Source: Rosa chinensis | Taxonomy: Eukaryota; Streptophyta; Magnoliopsida; Rosales; Rosaceae | DNA length: 64,000 bases | NCBI RefSeq assembly: GCF_002994745.2 | Contig: NC_037093.1 | Location: forward strand, 32,713,884-32,777,883 | Direction: 5' to 3' | Shown here: positions 47,200 through 58,985 of the stretch, piece by piece | How the letters are laid out: each line of letters opens with the position of its first letter | Numbering within the stretch: position 1 is the stretch's first letter | Position numbers and translations under genes: made by a program | Notes under the pieces: model-generated | Database searches by the model: none | What the model saw: only the letters and a program-made list of their open reading frames with translations | What the model was told of the DNA's origin: nothing

Positions 47200-48044
47200 T
47201 GTATAGCAGCAACTACATATTTTGTGGACATCAATCCTCTTATTTCAAACTGATGTCTATGTATAAAGTTTAAATCAGTTATAGCTATAAGAACTGATGT
47301 CCAGTAAGAGAGATACATCAGTTCCAAAATCAAAATCGATGTCCCATTAACCACAGGAAATCGAATTATTATGTTGGAATCGATGTGCCATAAGCTACTG
47401 CACATCGTCTTTTAGACAAAGATCGATGTCCAATATAAGTATTGCCATCAATGAGGACAAGAAAACCGATGTTATGAAAATATATGGACATCGTTTTTTT
47501 TTAGTGATTCGATATATTACATAGCATTAGACATCGTTCTTTTACTGGAATCGATGTAGTATAAGATGATTAACATCGTTTTTTCCCTAGAATCTGATGT
47601 TAATGTAAGTAAATAAATCGGTTCATATAATATTCAACTGTGTATATTGAATTAGGAATGGTAGGATATGAGGCAAATTACACGTCTAAATCATGAACAA
47701 CAAGAAATGTTCATGGTAACTGATGTGTGAAACAATATCAGTCATCGTTTTTAAGTAAATAACGATGTTAAAATGTACAGTTGGGCTGTAGGAACTATAT
47801 TTCTATAAGCATTAAAGGCAAAAATATGAGGGTTTAACAATATATAAACATACAAATTTGTCAGAATTTAAACGTATTTACATCGATTTATAATAAAGAA
47901 CCGATGTATATAATTATACCAGACATTAGCTAAAAACCAATGTCTGCATTTTCCGGATCTTTCTCATCACCCACTAAGACATCGGTCGGAATTCTTTTTC
48001 TCATCGATTTTTGGCCGATGTCTGAGGCCATAATTCTAGTAGTG
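47200..48044 (+). mobile_element. CACTA right subterminal region and terminus (CACTACTAG type)
   Basis: Many GACATC, ATCGATGT and AACTGATGT words in both orientations, ending in ATTCTAGTAGTG at 48044 (inverse of CACTACTAGAAT). The same type of ends borders the CACTA at 21057-31064. The bases after it (GGG) are not matched by the flank of the left terminus at 38445 (TAC), so the two ends do not make one simple insertion. Confidence 0.8.
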
Positions 48045-48049
48045 GGGAG

Positions 48050-48277
48050 TGTTAAAGGAAAATCACATTATGTGCCTTCGTCATTATGTGCTTTCGTCAA
48101 AGTAACTCATGAAGAGAGAATCAAGAAATTGCATTCACATCACAATCAGCATTTACTATCATTATCGTAGTCGATGTTAATTGATGTTTCCGTTGTAATT
48201 CTATCCCTATATAAAGGGACTATGAAATGAAATGAGTAGACCAATTCCAATCCCATTATACTTTTATAGATTTTACA
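48050..48277 (+). repeat. Copia-like LTR (about 228 bp)
   Basis: TGTTAAAGG follows GGGGAG (a polypurine-like tract cut by the CACTA end), a TATA-like CTATATAAAG lies near 48209, and TTTTACA closes it at 48277. Short LTRs with TGTTA...TAACA-like ends are typical of Ty1/copia. No coding part remains beside it, so the class is an inference from these ends. Confidence 0.5.
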
Positions 48278-49190
48278 TATTATATATGATAAAGGCAATT
48301 AGTTTGATAACCTTGCTCATATCTCTTATGTTATAATTTTTTCTTTCAAAAACAGATTCTCTCTCCATAATTCACCTACTAAAGCATATATGCTGGAATT
48401 TGCATCTTGTATTTCTGTTAAGGATAATAATTGTTTACTTGCCCCTATTAAAATATATATAAAAGAGTAAACTGAAATGACTGGAGGAGGAAGAATTGCT
48501 CGCATTGATTCGATTAGACTACGAGGAGAAAAGTTTTCAATTCTTCTTCCACAGTTGGAATTGAAGCAACTCAAGGACAAGGGTAACATAAGGGTGAAGC
48601 GGCTGTCATTTTCCAACCGGTTGTGCAACCAAAGGTGGCCAAAGGAGTGAGAAAATATTGGGTTGGGCACTTGGAATGGTATAGGCCAGAAGGATTGTGT
48701 TTTCTGAAAATTCCGGTAGAAAAGGGAAAGTTTCCGTTTTGGGAAACTTTCTTATATAGGAGTTTCCCTAAACAGTAACCTAGCTTCTTTAGACCATAAA
48801 TCCTTTGTACGAACTCCGATTTTGATGTTCTTCATGTCAATGTACTTGGTTTAAAGTGCTTTAAGACTTCCATGCATGAAGAAAGATTTCAAAAATGTAT
48901 CGAAGGAAAAGGTCATTTCTAGGGCCCCTAAATTTTATAAACAAGACTGGCAAACGGTAAATCTAGGAGCCCCTGGCATAACAACCTTCCCTTCTTATAA
49001 AAATTATGCCCTCGAAACTTTGTACTTGTCAACTAAAGAGATGCGGGTACATATTCTTCTAAGAACATTTATCGAAGCAGAGAATGCATACCAATCTTAC
49101 AGAAAATGTGAATGGAGTAATGACTAGGAATGCAAGTCTATCAAGATAAAAGGAAGCATCACCATCCAGAAAGTCAACAGCTAAACTTTT
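48278..49190. other. Unassigned repeat-like sequence
   Basis: No gene recognised. The minus-strand open frame at 48326-48670 and the plus frame at 48876-49127 have no family features. The part at 48700-49100 has LTR-like traits (CTTTGTACGAACTCCG, TTATATAGGAG) and may be retrotransposon debris. Confidence 0.35.
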
Positions 49191-49194
49191 CTCA

Positions 49195-51400
49195 CTCTCA
49201 AGCTAAGCTTTTGAATGCAACGTGGAAGTAAAATCTTCCCCCTGAAGTGAAAATTTTTAGTTGGATTTTGATTCGTGGAAGAATAAAAAGTAGTGACTGA
49301 ATATCTAATTACAATTCTAATATTTCTCCTCTTTGTCTTTTTTGTGGTTCTCAGCATGAAAAATCAATCATATGTTTATGCATTGTTCTTTTACTAGGTG
49401 AGTTTGGAATCTTTTACTAGACTAGCCTAATCCTCTACATTTGGACAATTCTTTTATTGCTTGGTTAGATTATATATCTACGAATGTTTCTAAAGACAAT
49501 CTTGATGATATCTTTGCTCGGATTTTATTATTGTCATGGTCTATTTGTCATTTTAGAAACAAATTGGTTTTTAGGATCTTCTTTCTACCCCAACTCAAAC
49601 CATTTATGGGGCTTCTTTAATGGTAACAAGCTTCTGTTAAGCCAATACTTCTTTTCCTAAAACAAAACTTTTGAGATATGAAAAGGTCAAGTGAAATCCT
49701 CCTGATCAAACTTTGGCTTAGTTTGAGATTGATTCCTGAGGTGCTTTTGGGCCAAGAGTGTGGTGTTTGGTAAAATTTCTTAAAACTGCTTTTGGTCCAA
49801 ATAGCTTCTCTATAAAGCAGATTTTGAGAAGCTACCAATTTGTAGCTTTTGGAGCTGCTTTGGGAAAACACGGAGCAACAGTAAGAGGAGTTTAATGAAA
49901 TATGTCAAACTACCAGTTTTGTCCTCCTCTTTTTCTAAAAATGACATTGAAACAGATAGGATTTAAATTCTCCATCGCGAGGCAGACACTACATCTCCTC
50001 CTTCCTCTTCTTCGGTGTCTGGTTCTCCCTCGTATTCTCTCAGATTGCCTTCTTCTTCAACTGGTCGCTGTTGACCTCCTTCAATTCGTGGATTTTCGCC
50101 AACCTCACCGCAGAGGAATTCCACATCTCCTCCTTCCTCTTCTTCGGTGCCGTTCTCCCTCGTCTTCTCTCAGATCGTCTTCTTCAGCTCTCGCTGGTGA
50201 CCTTCTTCAATTCGTGGATTCTCGCCTCCTTCCTCTGCGCCGAGACCAGTTTCTTGATCGGCATTTGGGTCTTCCTCTAGTTCAAGTGGAGATTACATTA
50301 TCATTCTTTAACGGTCAAAAAGATTAGGAATATACCACTACTGGGGTCTTCTGGGTTATGCTTCTTCTTTGCAGATAGAATCAAACGGAACCCAATTTCT
50401 CTGATTCCTCCATAACTGCACAAAAAGGAGTAAGGTATGTGAGCTTTATTCAGTCAGATTTCCAAAACCCAAAGTCTGCTTGACTGCTTCTGTTTACTTT
50501 TTATTTCGAGAAATTGATCAGATTTCATTGAATTGTTATATAGGAGAATTCTTGTACATCTCAACATTCGATAATTCAATTCTTGTATAATAGTAAAACA
50601 TAATATGCATATTGAAGGGTTTAAAGTAAATTTTTATTTGGTCCAACCAAGGGTAGAAAGAATAATACATGAGAAATTTTTTTATTTGGTATGGTTACAT
50701 AATCAAAAAACAAAATTATGTATTTTAGTAGCATATCTTAGCATGTATACCCATTTTGGTAATTATATCCAGCCAAAGTATTTTTGCCTTGCAACTTACC
50801 AAACACCTAGAAATTGCTTTTTGTTCTCACAGCACTTTTAAAAACAGTTTACCAAACACCTCAACTGCTTCTTCTCACAACAAGTTCAGAAGTGCTTCCT
50901 CTCACAGCAAGTTCGGAAGTGCTTCTTCTCATAGCACAACAATCTTAGCCTCTGTTAGAAAGAATGATATGGCTACCTCTGGCTTAGTTATCAAAAATGA
51001 AGATAGCAATCCTTTGTTTACTGCTTCTAATAGATTAGGTTATTCTGAAGTCCTGGTTGCTGAAGTTACAGCTTTGCATGATGGTCACCAGGCTGTTTCC
51101 TTCGATGAACATTCAAAATATTGGTTAAAAGAGATTAGAAGATCCTCATTAATAGTATCTTGGGAAAAATTGATGTTCCTTGGCGAATAAAATTCCTAGT
51201 TAATGACATAAAATTGTTATCTAACCAGTTTGAGTTCATTCGGATTTCGTCATATATTTCGATAGGCTAGCTAACTTTGTTGCTAATAAGCTAGTAAATT
51301 TAGATCATGAGGGCAGAGCAGATTATGTTTGGCTTAACTACCTCCCCCTTTTTGTATTCCCATTGTCTATTTAGATAGAATGTTTCTATTCATACCTTCA
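49195..51400 (+). pseudogene. L1-type LINE 3' part (zf-RVT and RNase H), split by a hAT-like element
   Basis: At 49200-49400 the plus strand reads as a reverse-transcriptase zinc-binding domain (LPPEVKIFSWILIRGRIKS, ISPLCLFCGSQHE) with stops. After the inserted element, 50940-51190 reads as plant L1 RNase H (SGLVIKNEDSNPLF, EVLVAEVTALHDG). It continues with VANKLVNLDHEGRADYVWLN and YLPLFVFPL, the usual L1 C-terminus. The stops and frame changes show an old copy; the N-terminal domains are missing. Confidence 0.8.
49762..50860. mobile_element. hAT-like non-autonomous element in the LINE
   Basis: Ends GGTGTTTGGTAAAATTTCTT on the left and, inverted, GGTGTTTGGTAAACTGTTTT on the right, with the GTTTGGTAAA and AGTGCT/AGCTGCTTTTGG words of a common plant hAT MITE family. 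It divides the LINE zf-RVT and RNase H parts. The flanking 8-bp duplication is not clear. Inside, a ~130-bp segment is tandemly duplicated (49992-50123 and 50124-50247, sharing CATCTCCTCCTTCCTCTTCT and CTTCAATTCGTGGATT); the open frame at 49902-50327 reads through it and is not a known protein. Confidence 0.65.
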
Positions 51401-52181
51401 AAATTAATATTTGGACTTTTTTTTTTTTCAAGTGATATTTAATTTTATCAGTTCATATAAAATGACCAATAAAGACATGAATGAAGGGAAAATAAACATT
51501 TTCCTCTACTTGTTTGACAAACAACCCAACGGACATGTATCATAAGACTCTTAAGTTTTGAATCTCAATAGATATCATCTTTTTCTCAAGTGATAGTATC
51601 ATCGGAGTTGAAGAGTGTTCTTAATTTTCCATCACACGTTTTTAATAAAAAAAAATCTACCATTACTTTTGTAAGGTATCTAATCATATTGCGATATTAA
51701 TACAAATTCCAAAACTCCAAAAGGCTCTCTGATATTGGTTGAATGCATGCAGAGTCTAGTGTTCACACGATATCATATCTCAATTGCAGATATTTTCTTT
51801 TAATGTCAAAAGCATTTGATCTGCCATAGAACACAACTTAAATAGGACAAATTATTTCAAAGTTCTTAACGATTAAGATGGAGCCCTACTTCAACTGAGA
51901 GAAAAAGAAAGAGGAATGTTAAACGCATATCATGTTACTTCCTAATGACCTTCCGATGTTGCTCTTTTGGATGGTATCGATTTGGGTAAAATATGATAGC
52001 GAATATGTGAAATCTAGAGGGAGCAATTTTGTGACCAACACTTTTATTCCAAATAAGTGGCAACAGTTGTGGAAGAACCTATTCTTCTACTAGCGCTAGC
52101 AACCACCAATATTTGTATAATAGCTTTGATGAACTCCTTTTTGAACCACCTGTAGAAGAAGAGTGAAGATAATTAAAGAAT
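51401..52181. other. AT-rich sequence, nothing recognised
   Basis: Homopolymer T and A runs at 51418 and 51650, and no open frame of note. I see no RNA gene or element ends here, apart from the target duplication at its right edge. Confidence 0.4.
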
Positions 52182-52384
52182 GCGAAAATTTTGCAAACGG
52201 TACACTAAGTAAATGTCACTAATAATTTTTATACATAAAGTTTCAAACAAACATTTTGGTACACGAAATCTAAAATCCGACCCACTATCTGTACACGTCG
52301 TCAATGACGCTGTTAATTTGAGGGGTAATATGGTATCTTCAGATTTTTACTCTGAGCACCCAACTTTCTCCTATCTGGGCACCC

Positions 52385-52500
<116 letters not shown>

Positions 52501-52533
52501 GCACCCATCTCTCTTCCCCCCTCCAATCCTGAT

Positions 52534-53653
52534 CAAGGACCAAAATATCGAGTTTCGAGGAGATATCGATGGTCCCGAAAACGGAAATTTCGAGGATATA
52601 TCGATTTCGATAAAAAATCAAGAAAAATAATGGAAATTTGAAGAAAAATATGGAAATTTTAAGTGAAACTTTGGATATGTTTGTTTTATCAGTTGTCTAC
52701 TATATATGAAAGAAAACCTTGAATAAACATTGTTATATAGTAATTTGTTATAATTTAACATAAAACGGTCATTGCTGAATCGTCGACAACTCAGAAATTT
52801 TTTGAAATAAACATCTAATTTTTTTTTGATGGCTGGAAACCCAATGGGAGGCTAGGCCATCACGCCTTATATACATTCTTTATACATATCATACATTACA
52901 CCTTGAATTACATGAGTAACTTAGAACCACGTAGAAGACCTATGAGGTACAAAATCTTCACTATCTTCATCATCTCTATATGTAGAGTCTTGAGTGTATT
53001 GTGAAGAATAGTCATTAAATGATACCTCCCCTCTGTAGTTTTGCATGTATTGACTTACATGCCAACCATATGGGTCCGGGGGGATTGGCTGCGGGTTTTG
53101 GTGCTGGTAGTTATAGTAGGGATCATGCATTGCTTGACTTTGGCCATAACCATAATCATTTGAAGATTGTCCTTCAGATTGTGTCCATGAGTTGTCACTT
53201 GATTGCATCACATAAGGCGTCATGTATGCTGGCTAAGGCATTGCCAAGTTTTGCCCATAAGAGTAAGGTTCATAATTGCTTCCTTCCACACCAAATGAGT
53301 CAAAAGTGGGAGATAAAGAATCATCTTCATGCCTTGACATGCTTCCTTGACCTCTTTCCATTGGTGTATAGTGTTTTCCTATAGCACCAATACCCGATCC
53401 TGCTCTCCTACTCCCATGATCTTCATTTTGTGTTGCATGTGTGAAGTTTGGAGAGAAATCATGAGAAAGGAGAAATCATGAGAAATTTCGGAAGTTTCGG
53501 AAATATCGCTAATTTCGGCGATATATCGGATATATCAGAAAATTTCCAAAATTTCGTCCGAAAGTTGCTTGGTATGTTACGGATATATCGGACCCTAAAA
53601 AAAACGAAATTTTCGACGAAATTTCACCGAAATTTTCGATTTTTCAGTCCTTG
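52534..53653. mobile_element. hAT-type element nested in the Mutator-like element
   Basis: Perfect 8-bp duplication ATCCTGAT (52526-52533 and 53654-53661) with ends CAAGGACCAAAATATCGAG and, inverted, CAAGGACTGAAAAATCGAA. Both subterminal zones are dense in ATATCGAT/TTTCGGAAAT words. The middle holds the minus-strand open frame at 53223-52921. The element is too short to encode a complete transposase. Confidence 0.9.
52921..53223 (-). pseudogene. Tyr/Gln/Ser-rich fragment, possible hAT transposase C-terminal tail
   Basis: 100 codons (MTPYVMQSSDNSWTQSEGQS, YNYQHQNPQPIPPDPYGWH, ending SEDFVPHRSSTWF). Low-complexity Tyr/Gln-rich tails ending in a similar motif occur after the dimerization domain of some plant BED/hAT proteins, so I infer a leftover of the parent transposase. 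No dimerization domain is present. The start may lie farther upstream; the frame upstream carries a stop. Confidence 0.4.
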
Positions 53654-54804
53654 ATCCTGATCACCTCTGCAATTCCAACCATTACCATCAATCCACAGCT
53701 TTTCACCTCTGCTGAATCAACAACCATTACCATAATTCTCCCAATCCCGCTCCAATTGAAGCTCAGATCCAACAAAAAAATCCAAATTCGAAGCCACCAT
53801 TTGGGTTTCAAGCTCTACGAGCTCACAACGCCCTGAAGAATCTCGGCTGAACCCTCTAATCCCAATCCCGGTGTTCTTCAACAACAACAACAATAACACC
53901 AATTCCGGGGTCTCACCGCCTCTTCCGCCCTCCCAGACCTGAACCCGACTTGCTTCGCCACCAAGCCGACTTGTCCCTAAAGTCGGATCATATGTTCCTG
54001 GGATATACAAATTCCCAAACTTTAGGAGAGTTGCCCTGTGAACACAAATACACGGAGCCCAGATTTAGGATAGTGGTAGGAGACTTTGCATCCATCCCAG
54101 TTGATTCAATGAAATTGGAAGATTGTTTCGATCAGAAGTTGCGGGGTTAAGTTATTCCATATGAATCCACCATTCTCTATGGACCTCAACTGCAATTTGG
54201 AAAATAGAGAAACAGAGATAAGGAGTAAGAGAGAAACACTAGAGAGACGGAAAGACTAAAAGAGAAAATGGGGATGGAGGTGCAAGAAGAGGGGAGTGAG
54301 GGCTCAGGAGGGCCCATATGTTGTTGCTTCTCATTGAGTGGGTGCACTATTTCGTTAGGAAAGAGACAGAGAAAGAGAAAGGGAGGCAGAGGGTGTCGTC
54401 GGAGCCACATGTTTAGAGTCTGAGGAAGCGGATGTCTCAAGGGAAGGGAGACTCCTCACCATTACAACTTTTCAATTGATTATTCTCTGTCTTTTCAATT
54501 GGACGGTGGAGGAGATGCAGTGTTCGTCGAGGTGCTTTCTGGGTTTGGGTATGTGGAAAGAAAGAGAGAGAGTCAGAGAGAGGAGATCCGTTTTTTTTTT
54601 TGACAAAAAATAAGTCAGAGTGAGAGAGTACTAAATTACTCTTTGGTAAATGAGTTATTATATAAGAATTAACGGCATAATTAACGTCATGTACGGATAG
54701 TGGGTCGGACTTTAGATTTCGTGTATCAAAATGCTCGGTTTGAAATTTTACGTATAAAAATTATTAGTGACCTTTATTTGGTGTACTGTTTGCAACATTT
54801 TCCC

Positions 54805-55565
54805 TTAAAGAACTGTATTCAAAGATCAATTGCAACTTGCAAGCAGCTACCTTGGTACCTTATTCAGAACCCTAGGAATTATGGGCCGAGTGCATTTTGG
54901 AAAAATTATAGGAGTTAGCATATTGTTTATTTTGTACTTTTTTTTTAGTATCATAAAAATAAAAATAAAATAAAATACAGTTTTTCATTGTACCAGACTC
55001 TTAGACAAATAAACAGGGAACAAAAAAAAAAAACCAAAATCTTGCCCGCAATAAAACACACAAAACCATAAAACAAAAACAAACCGACATGTACAGAAAG
55101 AAAGAAGAATATAAGTCATAACATCGTCGATATTTCCAGTATATAAGCCGAGACATCATCATCTTACCGGCAAATCCATCTCCTTCAATCCACTAATCCA
55201 GCACTTCCATCAGTGTAATCCATCATATACTCAAGGGAAGCAAGTAGGACATGCAGATTCTACGAGAATAATAGGGGAATTAAGGTTTGTAAGAATGATA
55301 ACAACGAAAATCAGTTTCACTCATTGTGCATAATTACATATTTCTTGACCGAGCTCAATCTGATCTTCTACAAATGTAATTAGTGTAAAAGAAATTTGGA
55401 CACACCGCTGTACTATAGTTATAAACAATTTTTACAAGACAGCACGTGAAAAATCACGCCTTATTCATAGATGGGGGAACACAGTACAATCTGTCTTTGC
55501 TGCTGTACTGAAATGGATTCAAATCCAAAAATGGTTCTTGTATGCAGATCACGTAGAAATGAGAT
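54805..55565. other. 3' flank of the receptor kinase gene
   Basis: AT-rich. The part near 55320-55565 is probably the 3' UTR of the minus-strand kinase gene; a GAATAA-like signal lies near 55452 on the minus strand. No other gene is seen. Confidence 0.45.
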
Positions 55566-58064
55566 TCAACTCAGGTCTGACTGTATAAGGGATGCAGTCG
55601 CTGTCTCCATGTCCCTAGCTGGTGCAGAAGGCGATACTTCTGAAATTTGAAATGATGAAAATGAGGAGGGGGCTACAAGACTAGTGCTGGTTCCACTAAC
55701 AGGCCTTTCAATTATAGGCCCTTCAATGATAGCCCTTGGAGATGGGGGTTTCCCCATCTCTGTAATTCCTTCCAGCATTTGTACAACTTTTCCCATCATT
55801 GGCCTATGAGATGGCTGCTCTTGTATGCACCAGAATGTCACCTGAATTGCTCTCATCACTTGATCCATATCAACATCTTGGTCAGCCAGCCTTTTATCAA
55901 TGATTCCCTTGATATTACCCTTCTCAAATTCGTCAAAGGCCCATATGGAGAACTTTCTCCTATCTGTCTCTTCAGAAACTTCAAAATTCCTTCTCCCACT
56001 AACTATCTCTAACAGAACCATACCATAACTATAAATATCAGATTTGGAAGTTATTGGCAGATTTGCCAACCATTCTGGTGCCAAATAACCTCTAGTCCCT
56101 CTAACACTGGTCAAAGTTCGGTACCTGTGGTCCTTTGGACTAACAAGCTTAGCGAGGCCAAAATCAGATACTTTGGAATTGTAATTCTCATCCAAGAGAA
56201 TGTTCTCTGGTTTTATATCACAATGCACAATGCAGTCTCGGCACTCCTCGTGAAGGTATGTGATCCCCCTTGCAGTGCCAAGGGCAATCTTGAATCGATT
56301 CTCCCAACTTAAGAATTTTCCTGACTGCTCTTCTGTGGCAAAAAGGAAATCATCAAGGGACCCATTTTTCATGAACTCATATACTAAAAGCCTATGACGG
56401 CCCTCAGAGCAGAAACCAATCAGCCTTACTAGATTTAAATGATGGGTGCTACTAATTGTTGCAACCTCCATCCTAAACTGCTTTTCTCCTTGCTCAATCC
56501 CCTCGAGTTGCTTCACTGCAACAACAGTTCTATTAGCAAGAATGCCCTTATAAACAGCTCCAAATCCTCCGGCTCCAAGCTTCTCCTTGAATCCCTTGGT
56601 AGAGCGCTGGAGTTCTTTGTACGAAAACTGAACTGGCGCACCAGAAGCATACTCAAGAAGAGCATACTGAGCAGACAATGCACCAAAGCTTGGACTGTTC
56701 CTGCAAAACCACCACCACAGACCACCCTCCAGTGCCATCAAACCCAAAAGAGAAGCGACAACCACAAGAACCACTATCCAAGCCCTCATCTTCCAATCCT
56801 TTTTCTTGACAGCACTATCCAACGAAGAGGGCGGATTTGGAATCACCGGTCCACAAACCTTGATATATGAACTGCTAGTCAAAGCTGGAGTGTGATACCC
56901 GCTGAGAAAACCGGGTGTCTTGTAGTAACAGAGCCCTGTGCCATCAGACAAAGATGTTGAAGCATCACAAGGATCATTAACAAGACAGTTTAACCTACAG
57001 GCTGATATACCCACAAAGAAAATCTGTGAATCCGTCTCAGGAGGGTAGGTCAAGAACCTAGTATGATCCAAATCCAACATAGTCACACTCTGAGGACAGT
57101 CCTTAATCTCCATCTTCCTCCTACACCCTTGCCTGCTATCTTTGGGATCAACTGGCTCGAAATTAAGAGAAGGGCAGCCGCATATGGGATTGGAATCATT
57201 ATAACTGCAAATTCCCATGTTCCCACAGTAGCCAAACACCTGACACTGATCAGTAACAGCTGCCCATCTCTCAATTTTATCCCCGCTACCTTTACTAGAG
57301 CTATAAATCCTCACATTCCCATCACTCTCTAACTTCAAGAACCTCAAAATATCACCAGCCTCAGCATAATCATTACTATAAGCAACAATAGCAGCAGTGG
57401 GCAACTTTGGATCAGCAATGGTCAGAATACCAATAGGCTGCAATCCTAAAGTGGGTGAAGTCAAATTGGGGGTGTTGTTAGTAACAGACGAGTTCAACCC
57501 TTGATTCCAATACACAATACTATCGTTCCACAACAGAGTCAGATTCCCATTCTTGACTAGCTTAAACGAGTACATACCAGATCGCAAAACCTTACCCACA
57601 GTGAAGTTCTGCGACGGCACGATCGTATCCGTCGGGTTGTCGAAGCTGGACCAGACCGCAGCACCGGTGCCGTTCCGGAGCACCAGGTTGCCGGAATCGT
57701 CGAGCTCAGCGGAGGAGACGCCGCGGCTGGCGGTGTCGGAGTCCCATATGGTTTTGTTGGAGCCGTCGACGAGGCGGAGGGCGCCGGATGAGAGGAAGTG
57801 GAGGGCCCCGGCGGAGTCAACGCTGCGGCCGGGAGACCAGATGGGGACGCCGCCGGAGTAGGTTATGGCGGCGGTGAAAGAAGGGGGTGAGGTGGCTGGG
57901 TCAGAGGGAATGAAGCCGAAAGAGAAGGAGCTGTCTGGGGAAGACCAGGTTTGGTTAGGATTAGAAGCAAGGAGAGAAGAGCCGGGTGAAATTGTGGCGG
58001 CCCAGATGGTTTGGGATAAAAGACAGAAGAGAGGGAGGAGCGCAAGCCGGAATTTGATCGGCAT
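55566..58064 (-). CDS. G-type lectin S-receptor-like Ser/Thr protein kinase (At1g34300-like)
   Basis: An intact, intronless 832-residue gene. A signal peptide covers residues 1-22 (MPIKFRLALLPLFCLLSQTI). A bulb-type mannose-binding lectin domain (about 30-160; VWSSFDNPTDT) and a Cys-rich EGF-like part (about 273-316; CQVFGYCGNMGICSY) follow. Next come a PAN/apple domain (about 323-404), a transmembrane helix at about 427-453, and a kinase domain at about 492-765. The Gly loop is GAGGFGAVY (497-505), ATP Lys 518, catalytic HCD (614-616), DFG (634-636), APE (662-664). The HCD instead of HRD marks a non-RD kinase, common in this subfamily and in immune receptors. It should act at the plasma membrane, sensing an unknown ligand and phosphorylating cytosolic targets. 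The start fits the signal peptide. Length and domain order match the family, so it is probably functional. Confidence 0.95.
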   Translation of the reverse strand: MPIKFRLALLPLFCLLSQTIWAATISPGSSLLASNPNQTWSSPDSSFSFGFIPSDPATSPPSFTAAITYSGGVPIWSPGRSVDSAGALHFLSSGALRLVDGSNKTIWDSDTASRGVSSAELDDSGNLVLRNGTGAAVWSSFDNPTDTIVPSQNFTVGKVLRSGMYSFKLVKNGNLTLLWNDSIVYWNQGLNSSVTNNTPNLTSPTLGLQPIGILTIADPKLPTAAIVAYSNDYAEAGDILRFLKLESDGNVRIYSSSKGSGDKIERWAAVTDQCQVFGYCGNMGICSYNDSNPICGCPSLNFEPVDPKDSRQGCRRKMEIKDCPQSVTMLDLDHTRFLTYPPETDSQIFFVGISACRLNCLVNDPCDASTSLSDGTGLCYYKTPGFLSGYHTPALTSSSYIKVCGPVIPNPPSSLDSAVKKKDWKMRAWIVVLVVVASLLGLMALEGGLWWWFCRNSPSFGALSAQYALLEYASGAPVQFSYKELQRSTKGFKEKLGAGGFGAVYKGILANRTVVAVKQLEGIEQGEKQFRMEVATISSTHHLNLVRLIGFCSEGRHRLLVYEFMKNGSLDDFLFATEEQSGKFLSWENRFKIALGTARGITYLHEECRDCIVHCDIKPENILLDENYNSKVSDFGLAKLVSPKDHRYRTLTSVRGTRGYLAPEWLANLPITSKSDIYSYGMVLLEIVSGRRNFEVSEETDRRKFSIWAFDEFEKGNIKGIIDKRLADQDVDMDQVMRAIQVTFWCIQEQPSHRPMMGKVVQMLEGITEMGKPPSPRAIIEGPIIERPVSGTSTSLVAPSSFSSFQISEVSPSAPARDMETATASLIQSDLS

Positions 58065-58290
58065 TTTGGGTGCTCCGGTGAAGTATGGAGAATGATGAAG
58101 CTCCGGTTTTGGTTTAAGGAGGGAGGGAGCGAGGGAGGGAGGGGAGACTTTGACTGAGAAATGGGAGGCCGTGACTGACTGACTGACTGGCTGGTGCTCA
58201 GGATATGAGGATGGGTCACTCTACGGCCTTGACCCGCATTAAAGAATGGACCATAGAACCGATATACCGCACGCATTTGAATGTGTCTTT
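58065..58290 (-). promoter_or_regulatory. 5' UTR and core promoter region of the receptor kinase
   Basis: On the minus strand upstream of the ATG there is a CT-rich leader (complement of the GGGAGGGAGCGAGGGAGG stretch near 58120), usual for plant 5' UTRs. A TATA-like GGTATATCGG lies near 58257-58266, about 195 bp before the start codon. A small run of GACT repeats occurs at 58172-58192. The promoter call is inference. Confidence 0.4.
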
Positions 58291-58739
58291 CTTTGTCTCT
58301 GTTTTCTGTTTTCTTCCGAAGTTTCTCTCTGACTTTTAACTTTTCTAGAAAATCGTCTTTTTTGGTCTAGAAACTTATCTAAAAACAGAAGATTTTTTTT
58401 TTAATTGTAAAATTGAGCTGCTAAAAGCAAAAAATTGGAAAACTGAAATGGGTCTTGTAAAACCCAAAAACTTAGACGGCCCAATTAGTTTGGCAGAAGC
58501 CCATTACAGAACCAAACCAACCAAATAGTCGGTAACTGAAAATTCGGTTTGGGCATTGCTTGGCCTGGTAACGGTTTGGAGTTTGGGCTTACCGACCCAC
58601 TTCGATTCGGCAGTGGTTTGGCCCAATTCTGGTTGGTTTCGGCCGAATCCAGCCCGACAAATTTTTAGAAGTATTTTTTATTTAAAATCACCGAATTATA
58701 TACGTACATACTTTTCACGTATAATACTCGTACCAAATA
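58291..58739. other. Intergenic sequence, nothing firmly identified
   Basis: A T-rich run at 58389-58402 and a stretch at 58500-58660 repeating GGTTTGG/CCAAACC words, probably a decayed repeat. No gene. Confidence 0.4.
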
Positions 58740-58985
58740 TTTTTTTATGACAAAAAAGAACAACATGAAACTAAAAGTCCCTTTACAAACACCCCCTCTC
58801 AACTGATCCAAATAGAACGCTAGGGACATAGCAAGAGGTAAACAAAAAAAAGATACATAATTATTTTGAGATATGTGAGCCATGGAAACTAGATGATCTG
58901 CAACAAAATTTGCTTCCCTGTAAATATGCCTAAACGGGATGAAATTGAATTGCTGGGCCAATTTCCTTATATCCTGCATGAGAAG
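58740..58985 (-). pseudogene. LINE RNase H C-terminal remnant
   Basis: On the minus strand: MQDIRKLAQQFNFIPFRHIY, REANFVADHLVSMAH, YVSFFCLPLA, LAFYLDQLRGGV. This is the end of the RNase H domain and C-terminus of a plant L1 element, of a different subtype from the copy at 49-51 kb. Only ~250 bp remain, as expected for a 5'-truncated LINE insertion. Confidence 0.75.

Noticed and set aside
21057..48044. A single giant CACTA from the left end at 21057 to the right end at 48044
   Set aside because: The left end pairs with the right end at 31064: the CGT duplication is present on both sides there, while 48044 is followed by GGG.
56439..57861. Frames opposite to the receptor kinase
   Set aside because: Shadow frames of a well-conserved coding gene.
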